Source: Arcticibacter pallidicorallinus (GTDB taxonomy: Bacteria; Bacteroidota; Bacteroidia; Sphingobacteriales; Sphingobacteriaceae). Taken from it: 64,000 nt of DNA. This document shows, piece by piece, positions 1 to 9,918 of the stretch. Where the stretch lies: positions 372,001-436,000 of the forward strand of contig NZ_PVTH01000004.1 of NCBI RefSeq assembly GCF_003002875.1, given 5' to 3'. The notes under the pieces are model-generated. The model was not told the origin of the DNA. It saw only the letters and a program-made list of their open reading frames with translations, and did not search any database. Numbering within the stretch: position 1 is the first letter of the stretch; every line of letters begins with the position of its first letter. A program made the translations under genes and the position numbers.

Positions 1-1695
1 CACCAAATTACAGATATACGATTCACTCCAATCTCCGTCTTTGGAAACACGGGTGCTTCCTCCGTACAAAGAAGCATCTCCTGCACGTTCATCAGCTTCT
101 CCCGCAGCCTGAACCTTCATTAGTGCATTGTCCGGGTTTTCAGAATGACGACGTGCATGGCTATCTCCGCCCCACTCAACGTGGAGAAAATGCTTGTACT
201 TTTTAAATTCTGCTTCACTAACCTTCTTGTATTCGGTATAAACTCCACGATACCAACCTGCCCAGATGGAAGGAGAATAAACGTCCACGATATCACTGCA
301 GAAATCGCAACGGCGGATGGCCGTTTTTCTTGAGTTATCCAGCTTATGAGAAAAATCGTTAAGCTCTTTCATAAAAGCTCTGATTTTTTCCTTATCAAAT
401 TGGGAGAAGTCACCTGGCCAGTCATTTTCATTTCCCAGACCCCAGATAATTATTGAAGGATGATTGTAATGCTGTTCAATCATGTTAGTAAGCATTCTTC
501 TGGCCTGCTCTTTATAAACATCACCTCCTAAGCCTCCCCGGCACCATGGAATCTCTTCCCATACCAGGATACCCAGACTATCGCAAAGGTCTAATGCGAT
601 ACGCGATTGCTGATAATGACCCAGACGAATGAAATTAACGCCCATATCCTTCATCATCTTCATCTCTGTACGAATCATGTCCTCCGTCATGGCCGCAGCT
701 ACACCCGCATGATCTTCATGTCGGTGTGTGCCCTTCAGCAAAAGACGTTTACCATTCAGCATGAAGGGCCCCTTCTCTATAAATTCAAAGTGACGGAATC
801 CAACCTTTTCAGCATGTTTGTATTCTCCATTCGAAGAGTGAATACTCACCTCGACGGTATAAAGAACAGGACGATCGGTAGACCAGATGAGGGGATTTTT
901 CAGTCGCCAGTCAGTTAATGATAGCGACCCACCCTCTATATTTACTTTCAGTCTTTCCTTTCTCACTATGCGCCCCATTTGGTCAAGTAGTTTCACTTCA
1001 GCCTCGGCTGAAGAAACCTGATCCGGATTATAAAATCTCGCCTTTACCTGCAGCCTTGCGTTCTTGCCTGTTTTGTCCACTTCAGCGAAAGCAAAAACTT
1101 TCTCGATGGAAAGAGCTGGCGCATAAACAAGATTAACATACCTGTACAAACCTCCATAGATATTGAAATCAGAGAGATCTGAAGGAATCATTTCCAGATC
1201 ACGCGAGTTATCGGTTCGTATCGATACAGGTACCTCACCATTGAATAGTTCTCTACAGATATCCGTTTTTTTAAATGCTTCTACAGCCTCGGTAATATCA
1301 GCGGTCCATTCATCATAGCCCCCAACATGCGTTTTCACCTCCGTGGTATAGACGAATACCGAAGTCTTTTGACCTGCTCCTTCAAAATGCAGGAGCGTTC
1401 TTCCGTTTTCATACGGATTGCTCACTTTTAACCGGGTTCTGTACCAGGATGGCCCCTGATAATAGTTAAGATCCGGATGTACCCCATCTACGGCGTTGAC
1501 ACAGTGCGGCAACGTAACATTTTCCCATAAAGGGACGCTTTCCGGACTCCCTGGCTCTACTCCGCGAACAGCTTCCCAAATTCCTCCCAAATCCTGACGC
1601 ATAAATTGCCAGTTATCATTTAGCCTTACTCGCTGTTGGGCACAGACGGATATCGCTGAAACAAATAATAGTAACAATAATTGAAATCGCTTCAC
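1..1695 (-). CDS. Glycoside hydrolase family 2, secreted (C-terminus outside window)
   Basis: Retaining exo-beta-glycosidase, probably beta-galactosidase-like, of the GH2 family. No ATG opens the frame; I place the start at a GTG (1695), preceded directly by GAGGAA and followed by a clear signal peptide (KRFQLLLLLFVSAISVCAQ), so it is likely exported to the periplasm. The frame stays open to base 1, giving at least 565 residues. The acid/base motif GLGNEN has its Glu at about residue 423 (bases 427-429), and LHVEWGGD supplies the probable nucleophile Glu at about 507 (bases 175-177). The C-terminal domains lie beyond the window. It sits downstream of the SusCD/fasciclin genes, with a hairpin in between, so it may be the last gene of that locus. 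Family assignment is firm; substrate is not. Confidence 0.85.
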   Translation of the reverse strand, partial: MKRFQLLLLLFVSAISVCAQQRVRLNDNWQFMRQDLGGIWEAVRGVEPGSPESVPLWENVTLPHCVNAVDGVHPDLNYYQGPSWYRTRLKVSNPYENGRTLLHFEGAGQKTSVFVYTTEVKTHVGGYDEWTADITEAVEAFKKTDICRELFNGEVPVSIRTDNSRDLEMIPSDLSDFNIYGGLYRYVNLVYAPALSIEKVFAFAEVDKTGKNARLQVKARFYNPDQVSSAEAEVKLLDQMGRIVRKERLKVNIEGGSLSLTDWRLKNPLIWSTDRPVLYTVEVSIHSSNGEYKHAEKVGFRHFEFIEKGPFMLNGKRLLLKGTHRHEDHAGVAAAMTEDMIRTEMKMMKDMGVNFIRLGHYQQSRIALDLCDSLGILVWEEIPWCRGGLGGDVYKEQARRMLTNMIEQHYNHPSIIIWGLGNENDWPGDFSQFDKEKIRAFMKELNDFSHKLDNSRKTAIRRCDFCSDIVDVYSPSIWAGWYRGVYTEYKKVSEAEFKKYKHFLHVEWGGDSHARRHSENPDNALMKVQAAGEADERAGDASLYGGSTRVSKDGDWSESYICNLV

Positions 1696-1743
1696 TTCCT
1701 CAAAGTTTAAAAGATTCCTCTTGTCCGGAACCGATACGTAATT

Positions 1744-1779
1744 AAGAGGCTGTAATCATGTTCTATGATACAGCCTCTT
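1744..1779 (-). terminator. Hairpin between fasciclin gene and GH2
   Basis: Inverted repeat with arms AAGAGGCTGTA (1744-1754) and TACAGCCTCTT (1769-1779), extendable by four or five pairs toward the loop. On the plus strand it is followed by a T-run (1778-1782); on the minus strand, the direction of the flanking genes, only a weak TTAATTA follows. It may be a partial terminator or attenuator between the lipoprotein gene and GH2, or an mRNA-stabilising hairpin. Confidence 0.55.
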
Positions 1780-1838
1780 TTTGTTTGAACCAATGTCGTG
1801 GAGCTAACTCCCTAACTTAATGTGTATTTGCGTTTTTA

Positions 1839-2561
1839 CTAATCAGGCATGGTTGTACTTAAAAAGCGGTCGATTACATGTACAACTCCATTGGTAGCCA
1901 AAAGGCTGCTGGTCCTCACGTTCCTGGTACCATTAAGCTGAACAGGATAATCGGAGGTGTTAGACGGTGAGCTGTTCAGCACCCGCAAAGACATTTTGGA
2001 TTCCGGGTTTGGTACAAAAGGCGCAGTTGAATGCCTGGTGATACCTGCCGGAAGTGATACCAGCGAACCCGCAGGTGCAGTTGTATTAGCCTTTACCGCT
2101 TCTATAACAGGAAGTGTATAATGACTGTACTCGCCTTCCAGAATCAGGTATTCGAAATACCTTTTTACAAACTCCTTAGGATAACTGCTCCAGGCTGTTG
2201 CCGGCTTTGCATTTACCATATTTGCTCCGAAGAAACAGTCTGTTGGGGGAGTAGTGGCACGATTGATCGCGTCGTTATGAAGCAAAATGTAGGTCCGGCC
2301 TGGTTTTTTATACTCATTGCTATCGATTTCTGCATACTGTATTCCTTCCAGCATTCTGCTAAAAATCTGATCATTTACAGTAGAACCTGTAGCGCGCTCT
2401 TTCAAATATTGCCAGGCTGTCTTGTTCAGATTGGGATTAAGCGTATTGGGTTTACGGTCATAGTCTTCCTGCATATCCAGGCCGAAAAGGGTGCACCCCT
2501 GAATGGCACTGAAAAGGATGAAAAGAAACAAACAAGACGTTATATTTTTTATGGTTTTCAT
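1839..2561 (-). CDS. Fasciclin-domain lipoprotein of the SusCD locus
   Basis: A 240-residue lipoprotein: signal peptide followed by a lipobox (SAIQGC), so it is likely anchored at the outer membrane. The C-terminal stretch ATNGVVHVIDRFL matches the H2 region of FAS1/fasciclin domains, whose usual ending is a conserved NGVIHVID-type strand. The start is 6 bp beyond the SusD stop, which makes it the third gene of the SusC-SusD unit. In Bacteroidota such proteins often follow SusD and are thought to be surface glycan-binding or assembly partners; the ligand here is unknown. The N-terminal half (tryptophan-rich, YLKERATGST) fits a degenerate FAS1 fold. No enzymatic motif is seen. Confidence 0.75.
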   Translation of the reverse strand: MKTIKNITSCLFLFILFSAIQGCTLFGLDMQEDYDRKPNTLNPNLNKTAWQYLKERATGSTVNDQIFSRMLEGIQYAEIDSNEYKKPGRTYILLHNDAINRATTPPTDCFFGANMVNAKPATAWSSYPKEFVKRYFEYLILEGEYSHYTLPVIEAVKANTTAPAGSLVSLPAGITRHSTAPFVPNPESKMSLRVLNSSPSNTSDYPVQLNGTRNVRTSSLLATNGVVHVIDRFLSTTMPD

Positions 2562-2566
2562 ATTTA

Positions 2567-4069
2567 CTAGTTGTAAGATGGATTCTGAACTAACTTTTTA
2601 TTGTCCTCTAAAAGGGTTCTGTGAATCGGCCATAATATCTTGTTCATATCTGTGCCGAAACCGACAAGATCCGGTCGCTGCGTAATTCGCTCAACGCGAT
2701 ATTTAATTATCGGATCCATGATCTCTTTTACCTTATCAGCCCTTACGATATCAAACCACCTTTTACCCTCAGCAAAAAGCTCGTATCTCCTTTCAGCAAG
2801 GATGGCACTGGCAAGAGTCTCCTTGCTGGCCGCCTCCGGGCTTGATGCTGTAATCGCCGGAAGGCCTGCTCTGGTTCTGATGAGGTTCAGGTACCTGATC
2901 GCTTCAGACTGCGATCCGGTCTCGTTTAATGCTTCTGCGTATAGTAGATAGACATCAGCAAGTCGGTACATAACCAGATATACCGGAAACGCTTCGTTTA
3001 TACTGGCGTTATTTCCGAACGTCTTAACGTCGTGATATTTTACCACCTTATCAATGTGTCCTAGTCCGGGAAGGGTATCTATAGTCTTGGCAACACGCGT
3101 ATCAGCTTTGATTTTTTTCCAATCCTCATGAATAATAGAGTCCACCCGTACCGGGTTGTTCGTCTTGCCTACAGATACCGGAATACAAGCACAACCGTTG
3201 TTGGCGAAATCCCAATGAATACTCCAGATTGCTTCATTGGTAATTGCAGGATTTAAAAACAGATTCTTCCAGGTAGCTTGTGGCTCAAGCGTTGCCCCGG
3301 TATTGCCATGTGCCACACCCTTGGGTCCTCTCGCCTCAAACACTTTTGAAAGCCACAGTTTAGAATTTTCATAATCCTTCCTCCATGCGTATACATCTCC
3401 CAACGTGGCCGCAATGGCTCCCTCGTTAATGTTCCATACCACGGGAGTCTGAGCCTTTGGAATAAGATCATAAGCCATCGTCAGGTCAGGAATGATTACC
3501 TCCGTGAAGATTTTTTCCTTGGATTCTCTCGGAAGCTCCGGGTCTACACTGAGACTTTCGTACGCCTCCGTACGAATGGGTGCATCTCCCCATATACGTA
3601 CGATATAAAAGTAACATATCGCACGCATAGCATAACACTGTGCCAGCGCAGAGTTGATCGTTGCCGTCGAAACATTCGGATCATATTTCTGAACATCAGG
3701 CAAACGCTGAATCATCAGGTTAGCCCTTGCAATGGTACGGTATAGGTTATTCCAGTTCGCAGAACCGTTACCCGATGTCAATGTATTGATGGCAAGCTCA
3801 GATATCATACTGTTTGCATATTGTGACCGATCAAAATTATCCGATCTTCCTTCACCCCAGTAATGGTACATTCCCGAAAATCCTTCCCCGGTTCCGGTCA
3901 TCATCTCCTGAAATGAGCTGTACACACCTGCCAACCCTGAATTAATATCCTTACCCGACTTGAAGTAGGCTTCTGTGGCAACCTGCGCCAGGGGCTCCTC
4001 TGTTAAAAAATCCTTACACCCAGATAAAAAAATGGCTGCAGCTATAATGGTTGTTAATATCTTTTTCAT
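2567..4069 (-). CDS. RagB/SusD family outer-membrane lipoprotein
   Basis: Surface glycan-binding lipoprotein that acts as the lid of the SusC transporter. The 500-residue protein begins with a signal peptide and lipobox (FLSGC) followed by the typical KDFLTEEP. TPR-like helices follow, including the conserved AMRAICYFYIVRIWGDAP segment (about residues 145-165) and the C-terminal ERRYELFAEGKRWFDIVR motif of SusD proteins. It starts 5 bp after the SusC stop, so the two are surely co-transcribed. The length is within the family range. The substrate cannot be read from SusD alone; the neighbouring GH29, GH95-like, GH2 and GH3 genes point to a fucosylated glycan. Confidence 0.93.
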   Translation of the reverse strand: MKKILTTIIAAAIFLSGCKDFLTEEPLAQVATEAYFKSGKDINSGLAGVYSSFQEMMTGTGEGFSGMYHYWGEGRSDNFDRSQYANSMISELAINTLTSGNGSANWNNLYRTIARANLMIQRLPDVQKYDPNVSTATINSALAQCYAMRAICYFYIVRIWGDAPIRTEAYESLSVDPELPRESKEKIFTEVIIPDLTMAYDLIPKAQTPVVWNINEGAIAATLGDVYAWRKDYENSKLWLSKVFEARGPKGVAHGNTGATLEPQATWKNLFLNPAITNEAIWSIHWDFANNGCACIPVSVGKTNNPVRVDSIIHEDWKKIKADTRVAKTIDTLPGLGHIDKVVKYHDVKTFGNNASINEAFPVYLVMYRLADVYLLYAEALNETGSQSEAIRYLNLIRTRAGLPAITASSPEAASKETLASAILAERRYELFAEGKRWFDIVRADKVKEIMDPIIKYRVERITQRPDLVGFGTDMNKILWPIHRTLLEDNKKLVQNPSYN

Positions 4070-4074
4070 CTCTA

Positions 4075-7000
4075 CTAAAAATTAACGTTTACACCTAGAC
4101 CGATCTCTCTTCTCTTAGGATATCTTCCGCTATCCTGACCGATCTCTAAACCTGAAGAACTGAACTCTGGATCGTACCAGCTGTAGTTGGTCCAGGTAAG
4201 AAGATTCTGACCATATGTATACAGACTTAGTCCCTTTAGCTTCATTCTGTTAGCCAGTTTCGAATCAAAGGTGTAGGTTAGTCTAGCACTCGACAAGCGG
4301 ATAAAAGTACCGTCTTCGATGTAAAGGCTGTTATAACCCGTAACGATACTCTGTCGATCGTTCTTTCTTACCCAGTTAGGATATTTGGAAATATCTCCTT
4401 GCTTAGCCCAGGCTGTAGTTGCCGCATCCCAGATTGGCGGTGTATAAGTAGATGAGGCAGCGTTTTGATCGTTTCTTACTTTATTATAGATGTCGTTGCC
4501 TACCTGTCCCGTAAACAAAAAGCTTAGAGACCAGGCCTTGTACCTGAAATTATTATTGATACCGAAATAAAAGTCAGGCAATCCGTTTCCAACGATAACC
4601 TTATCATTATCATCAATCAGTCCATCATTATTCAGGTCATACCATTCTGTATCTCCACCCTCAAGCACAATTCCGTTTCTTGCTTTCTTGCGAACATCTC
4701 CGGTGTATGGCTGGCCGTTCAATGTATAGCCATCAAAATCTACCACCGACATGCCGTCTGCAGAAACCTGTACATTTACAGGGGTCAGTCTTTCACCTGA
4801 TGGCGTATAAGCATTCGATACATCATATTGATAAACGCCTAAGTTTTTCCACATAAACATATCGCCAATTTTACCACCCTCTTCAATTCTCCAGATGTTT
4901 CCGCTGATAAACGGCGTGCCGTTCGCAAGCTTCTTCACCTTTCCACTCTGGAAGGAAATGTTGGCACTTATATCCCAACCCATATTCGTATTTGAGATTG
5001 CGGTACCTGTTAATGACATTTCCAATCCTCGGTTCTCAATTGATCCCAGATTGATCGTGGTGTTTGACTTTCCGGTTTCTTTCGGAATTTCCTGTCTGTA
5101 CAAAAGGTCTGTTGTCGTCTTGGTGTACAGGTCGGCAACAAAGTTTAACCGTCCTTTAAGAAAGGATAGATCAAGCCCCATATTCTTTGAGGTTGTTGTT
5201 TCCCATTTGATAGCGTCGTTACCTAAGGTTGACGATTCCGCAGCAGCACTGTTTCCATTATAGTACTCGCCACCGAAGTTAACCAGCGTGTAGGCAGAAT
5301 AGTTACCAATAGCATCGTTACCGGCCTGTCCAATACCAAAGCGAAGCTTGGCATCAGTAAGCGCAGGTTTTGCCCACGACATGAACTCCTCGTCTGATAA
5401 TCTCCAGGCTCCTGAACCAGATAAGAAGGTTCCCCATCTGTTGTTTATACCAAATTTTGACGATCCATCTCTTCTGATCGTTCCCTGCAAGATATATCGG
5501 CTTTTGTAGTTATAACCTAAACGCCCGAATACGGATACGTTAGAATACGCTCCGGCAGTAGTTCCGGTGGCATTAAGATCCAACATACCTGCATTGGATG
5601 TATTGATGGCCTCGCTCACATACTTGAACATCGATATCGTATAATCGTCAAATCTGAACCGATCCGCAGTGAAAGCCAGTAAGCCGGTAACAGCATGGTC
5701 TTTAGCGAATGTTTTATCATAATTCAGGAATGACTGGAATTCCCAGTAGAAATCCTTATTGAAAGTATTGCTTCCCCTGGCATCACCCGTTCCACCACTG
5801 GTCAGGGAAGATGGCGTGAAAGATCTGTTCGTTTCGTTATCCAGTCTGGCGTTAAATAATGTGGTGAACGTAAGCGAACTTAAGAGTTTGTACTCAGCCT
5901 TCGTATTGAACTGAGCAGTGTAGTCGTTATCCAGATCTTCATTAAGCATGGCGAAAGCAACCGGATTCCGCTTCGACTCCACATAACTTGCTAAACTCCC
6001 ATCCGGCCGGTATAAACTTGTCCATGGATTTCGTTCGAAAACTTGCTTGGCACTGTTTGCAATAGGAATCTGATTCCCTGTCTGATAGCTGTAAGAAAGA
6101 TTATTATATAACTTCAATTTAGGAGTCGCCTGGTAGTCCACATTGATCTTAGCCTGCAAACGCTTCATCCAGCTGTTAATAACAATTGCCTGATCATCTG
6201 TGTAGGTAACCCCGCCATAGTAGCTCAAGCCTTTTGTTGCTCCACTGACGTTCACACCTAATACCTTTCTGTTTCCTTTCCTGAACAATAAATCCTGAAA
6301 ATCATTATCTGCGTTCAGGTAAGGGTTAACTGAATCGATGTTTCCACCAAAACCGTCGCCACCTCCGCGCATCTTTCTGAAATAGCGGAGCTCATCAGCA
6401 CTCGTAGTGCGTAGTTTGTTAGCCAAGCTGCCGAATACGTTGGAAAGATTTACCTGCACCATCGGGCGTCCCTCTCTACCTCTCTTGGTAGTAATTAAGA
6501 TAACACCGTTCGCACCCCGCGCACCGTAGATCGCGGCGGTGGAAGCATCCTTCAAAATTTCGAAAGATAAGATGTCTGAAGGATTTACAAATGACGCGTC
6601 CTGAGATATCAAACCGTCGATCACATAGAGAGGACCATTCCCGGAATTAAGTGATGAGGCTCCCCTGATTTGAATAGTTCCCTGACCGAATGGATCACCA
6701 TTGTCATTAGACACCTGCACACCCGCTGCCTGACCTTGCAAGGCATCGAATATGGTTACGGGTTGTCTTTCAGCAATGGCCTTTTCACCGACAGTACTGA
6801 TAGGGCCTGTAAGATCCCTTTTCTTTGCAGAACCGCCGTATCCGGTACTCACTACAACTTCCTGAAGCGTATTGGCACTTTCTGCCAAAGACACATTTAC
6901 GACAGTCCGGGAGCCAACATTGACTTCTCTGGTTTCGAAGCCTATGAAAGTGAACTGCAGTGTAATTCCGGTTCCGGTCACTCTGAGATTATATTTTCCC

Positions 7001-7230
7001 AAAGCATTCGTACTGGTTCCTTGTGTTTTTCCCTTTACGCGTACACTGACGCCTGGAAGAGGCTCTCCCTTGTTATCCGTCACGGTTCCGCTAATGGACA
7101 CAGCCGCCTGAGAAAATGCGTCTGAATTCATATTCATAAAGAATAGAAGTATAAGCAGCTTGGTGGCCCCGGCTATCCACTTACTACTTATGCTCAAACA
7201 TGAAAAAGATCGGGTACAAATTTTACTCAT
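4075..7230 (-). CDS. SusC/RagA family TonB-linked outer-membrane transporter
   Basis: TonB-dependent importer of oligosaccharides, 1051 residues. In order: signal peptide; carboxypeptidase-like regulatory domain (ISGTVTDNKGEPLPGVSV, about residues 46-120); TonB-box-like segment LQEVVVSTGYG; plug domain with the SusC signature around LYVIDG and SFEILKDASTAAIYGARGANGVILITTK; then the beta-barrel ending in the aromatic VNVNF terminus. It precedes SusD by 5 bp. The 142 bp upstream (7231-7372) should hold the promoter, but I see no clear Bacteroidota -33/-7 pair there and no anti-sigma-interacting N-terminal extension, so control is probably by an element outside the window or by the sigma factor at 18.5 kb. 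Confidence 0.95.
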   Translation of the reverse strand: MSKICTRSFSCLSISSKWIAGATKLLILLFFMNMNSDAFSQAAVSISGTVTDNKGEPLPGVSVRVKGKTQGTSTNALGKYNLRVTGTGITLQFTFIGFETREVNVGSRTVVNVSLAESANTLQEVVVSTGYGGSAKKRDLTGPISTVGEKAIAERQPVTIFDALQGQAAGVQVSNDNGDPFGQGTIQIRGASSLNSGNGPLYVIDGLISQDASFVNPSDILSFEILKDASTAAIYGARGANGVILITTKRGREGRPMVQVNLSNVFGSLANKLRTTSADELRYFRKMRGGGDGFGGNIDSVNPYLNADNDFQDLLFRKGNRKVLGVNVSGATKGLSYYGGVTYTDDQAIVINSWMKRLQAKINVDYQATPKLKLYNNLSYSYQTGNQIPIANSAKQVFERNPWTSLYRPDGSLASYVESKRNPVAFAMLNEDLDNDYTAQFNTKAEYKLLSSLTFTTLFNARLDNETNRSFTPSSLTSGGTGDARGSNTFNKDFYWEFQSFLNYDKTFAKDHAVTGLLAFTADRFRFDDYTISMFKYVSEAINTSNAGMLDLNATGTTAGAYSNVSVFGRLGYNYKSRYILQGTIRRDGSSKFGINNRWGTFLSGSGAWRLSDEEFMSWAKPALTDAKLRFGIGQAGNDAIGNYSAYTLVNFGGEYYNGNSAAAESSTLGNDAIKWETTTSKNMGLDLSFLKGRLNFVADLYTKTTTDLLYRQEIPKETGKSNTTINLGSIENRGLEMSLTGTAISNTNMGWDISANISFQSGKVKKLANGTPFISGNIWRIEEGGKIGDMFMWKNLGVYQYDVSNAYTPSGERLTPVNVQVSADGMSVVDFDGYTLNGQPYTGDVRKKARNGIVLEGGDTEWYDLNNDGLIDDNDKVIVGNGLPDFYFGINNNFRYKAWSLSFLFTGQVGNDIYNKVRNDQNAASSTYTPPIWDAATTAWAKQGDISKYPNWVRKNDRQSIVTGYNSLYIEDGTFIRLSSARLTYTFDSKLANRMKLKGLSLYTYGQNLLTWTNYSWYDPEFSSSGLEIGQDSGRYPKRREIGLGVNVNF

Positions 7231-7372
7231 ATCAATTGGTTTAATCTTTAGGTTAATTGCTATTGTTAGTATTTAAAGACAGATTTAAACAGATCCTTTA
7301 ATCGACGCAATTGACTGAAAAAACAAAGGCGATTATGTAAGCAGGTTAGCGAATTATTCAACTGAATTGACA

Positions 7373-9802
7373 CTATTCTACATGGAACAGCTGCCGCTGT
7401 CTGATATCTGTCGAGGAGCTTCCTATCAGGACTTCAAACTCACCCGGTTCCACAACGGCTTTCATATCGCGATCAAGAAGTTCAAGGTCCTGGGGCTTCA
7501 GTTCAAATGTGACAGTTTTTTTCTCTCCCGGAGCAAGGTGAACTCTTTCAAATCCTCTCAGCTGGGAATCGTAGACAACAACACTGCTTAATTTGTCTTT
7601 CACATACAGCTGCACTACCTCGTCTCCTTTAACCGTTCCTGTATTGGAAATATCTACCGATACCTTGAAATTTCCTCCGACAGCCTGCTTTTCCGGACTA
7701 ACCTTTAGGTTATCATAGCCAAAAGTAGTATAGCTCAAGCCGAAGCCGAATGGATACAGCGGCCCGTTAACGCGGGATCTTCCAAATCCGTTATCACCAC
7801 TGGAAGGCTGATTCGCGTGAGAACCCGGCTTAAAAGGAAAATTAAGCTCAATTTGACCGATAGATTTCGGAAAAGTCACCGGAAGTTTACCACCTGGATT
7901 ATAGTCACCGAACAGGGATTCAGCAACCGCCTTCGCGCCTTCAGGACCCGGGAACCAAGCTTCAAGAATTGCATCTGCATTTTGGTCGGCCCAGTTGATG
8001 GTTAGCGGACGTCCGTTGACAAGCACTACGATAATCGGTTTACCTGTTTTGTGCAAGGCCTCGAGCAACTGCTGCTGACGCCCTGGAAGATCCAGGCTGG
8101 TTCTGCTCAGACTCTCTCCCACCCGTTTCTCATCTTCACCAACCACAGCTACGATCACATCCGCGTTCTTTGCTTTCTCAACAGCTGCTGCTATACCCGC
8201 ATTTTCTTCGTCAGTTAAGGGCGTTGGAACGAGTTCCGTACCCGGCCATCCTTCATTAACAATATCACAGCCTTTGGCATAATCAAACTTTACTTTTTCA
8301 GTACCATATGCCTGCAGCGCCTTATAAATAGAAAGCGAAGGATTATTACCGGGGCCGTATCTGCTTACTGTATAGTTGACTTCCTCAGCTAGAGGTCCGG
8401 TAACCAATACTTTCATGGCTTTATCCTTACTCAATGGCAACGTCTTAGCCTCATTCTTTAGAAGCACCAATGCCTCCCTGTTAAGCTGATGAGCAAAATC
8501 CCGGTCTGCCTGGGTATGTACCAAACGATCCGCTTTGCGCGGATCATCAACCAAAGGCTTGTCGAAAAGCCCCAACCTGAACTTGACGGTCAACACCTCT
8601 CTGACGCGCTGGTCGAGCACCTCGGTGGAAACCCTGCCCTCCTTAACCAACTCACGCAGAGGCTCCAGATAAATCTTCGGATCTCTGAAATTCGTCCATA
8701 CATTCAGACCAGCCTTTAGGGCCTGTTCAATAGCTCCTTTAAAATCCGCAGCAACATGATGCTTAGACGCGATAAATTCAACCGCCTCACTATCCGACAC
8801 GACATAGCCCTTAAATCCAAACTGATTACGCAGCAACTCCGTCAGGAAATAGTAGCTGCCGGTAACGGGAATCCCGTCCCAATCATTATAGCTGCTCATG
8901 ACGCCCATAGGGTGGGCTTCTTCAATAACTCTTCTAAAAGGATACAGATACAATTGATGCATTTCACGCGGAGCAACGTGCGGGTCTGTACGTGCGTGGC
9001 CGTCCCTTCCCCCTTTTGGAACACTATAAACTGCATAATGCTTTAAGGTTGCAGCTACTCCTTCGGCCTGTATTCCCAAAACCATCTGCTTACCCAACTC
9101 AGCAATATGAAAGGGATCCTCTCCATAACATTCTACCACACGTCCCCACCTCGGGTCACGCGCCGGATCCAGGATCGGCGCATAAACATTCGTGTAGCCG
9201 AGAACTCTGGCTTCGCGGCCAACGATATGCCCGGCTTTTCCCACCAAATTTTTATTCCATGTACTGCCGATACCGATCGGAGCGCAAAAAGGTGTTGCCT
9301 TTTCATGGCACAGCCCGTGAATTCCTTCATTTGTGAAATCGACCGGAATCCCCAGCCTGGTTTCTTCTATGAACCACCTCTGTACGGTGTTTTTAGCCTT
9401 TACATGTTTACTGAAAGGATAAGAATAAGAGGTAGCGGCCTTCTTATTGTTGGGCACGCTGTTTAGCTCTTCATCTATGTTGGCAATTCCATCTTTCCAG
9501 ATTGAACTCTTCCACTCCGGCTTGGGTAGCTCGTCCTGAAGTACACGCCCGTACCCATAAAGCGTAGCCGTCTGGGCGGTCTTCTCGTCCGTGTTCATCT
9601 GAGATAACAGATCCTCAACCCGTCTCTCTATACTTTGCGCCGGATCCTCATATATATCTTTCTTCCCATTCTTATTTAAGTCAATCCAACCTTTTTGGTA
9701 AATCGACTTCGTTCTATTCTGTGCCATGGAGCCCACCGGGAAATGAGCACCAAGAACGACACTGACAAACAATACTATTCCGCTTGTTCTATTTACAGAC
9801 AT
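7373..9802 (-). CDS. Glycoside hydrolase family 3 beta-glycosidase (beta-glucosidase/xylosidase type)
   Basis: Secreted 809-residue GH3 enzyme removing beta-linked sugars from non-reducing ends. Signal peptide at residues 1-27 (SVVLGAHFPVGSMAQ), then a DLNKNGKKDIYEDP stretch resembling a calcium loop. The TIM-barrel domain contains DPARDPRWGRVVECYGEDP and the nucleophile motif VVSDSE (Asp about residue 340). The alpha/beta sandwich domain has VVGEDEKRVGESLSR, where the acid/base Glu is expected, and a C-terminal fibronectin-III-like domain (GDEVVQLYVKD) completes the BglX-type architecture. It is separated from SusC by 142 bp and from the GH95-like gene by 116 bp, in the same direction. Beta-glucosidase, beta-xylosidase or beta-galactosidase activity cannot be told apart from the sequence. 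Confidence 0.92.
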   Translation of the reverse strand: MSVNRTSGIVLFVSVVLGAHFPVGSMAQNRTKSIYQKGWIDLNKNGKKDIYEDPAQSIERRVEDLLSQMNTDEKTAQTATLYGYGRVLQDELPKPEWKSSIWKDGIANIDEELNSVPNNKKAATSYSYPFSKHVKAKNTVQRWFIEETRLGIPVDFTNEGIHGLCHEKATPFCAPIGIGSTWNKNLVGKAGHIVGREARVLGYTNVYAPILDPARDPRWGRVVECYGEDPFHIAELGKQMVLGIQAEGVAATLKHYAVYSVPKGGRDGHARTDPHVAPREMHQLYLYPFRRVIEEAHPMGVMSSYNDWDGIPVTGSYYFLTELLRNQFGFKGYVVSDSEAVEFIASKHHVAADFKGAIEQALKAGLNVWTNFRDPKIYLEPLRELVKEGRVSTEVLDQRVREVLTVKFRLGLFDKPLVDDPRKADRLVHTQADRDFAHQLNREALVLLKNEAKTLPLSKDKAMKVLVTGPLAEEVNYTVSRYGPGNNPSLSIYKALQAYGTEKVKFDYAKGCDIVNEGWPGTELVPTPLTDEENAGIAAAVEKAKNADVIVAVVGEDEKRVGESLSRTSLDLPGRQQQLLEALHKTGKPIIVVLVNGRPLTINWADQNADAILEAWFPGPEGAKAVAESLFGDYNPGGKLPVTFPKSIGQIELNFPFKPGSHANQPSSGDNGFGRSRVNGPLYPFGFGLSYTTFGYDNLKVSPEKQAVGGNFKVSVDISNTGTVKGDEVVQLYVKDKLSSVVVYDSQLRGFERVHLAPGEKKTVTFELKPQDLELLDRDMKAVVEPGEFEVLIGSSSTDIRQRQLFHVE

Positions 9803-9918
9803 CTGAAAAAATTAGGTTTACTTTGATTACGAAGATCCGGGTTTTCCGAGATCAGAAAGTGCCCCTCAATTGGCTAAATGGTCTGTTATATTGACATCAC
9901 AACCTGAAAAACCCGGTT

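Noticed and set aside
607-1136. Plus-strand frames over the first GH2 gene
   Set aside because: They are antisense to a gene with clear GH2 motifs and show no protein-like features.
4895-5263. Plus-strand frames within the first SusC gene (also 6670-7125)
   Set aside because: Shadows of the SusC reading frame without signals of their own.
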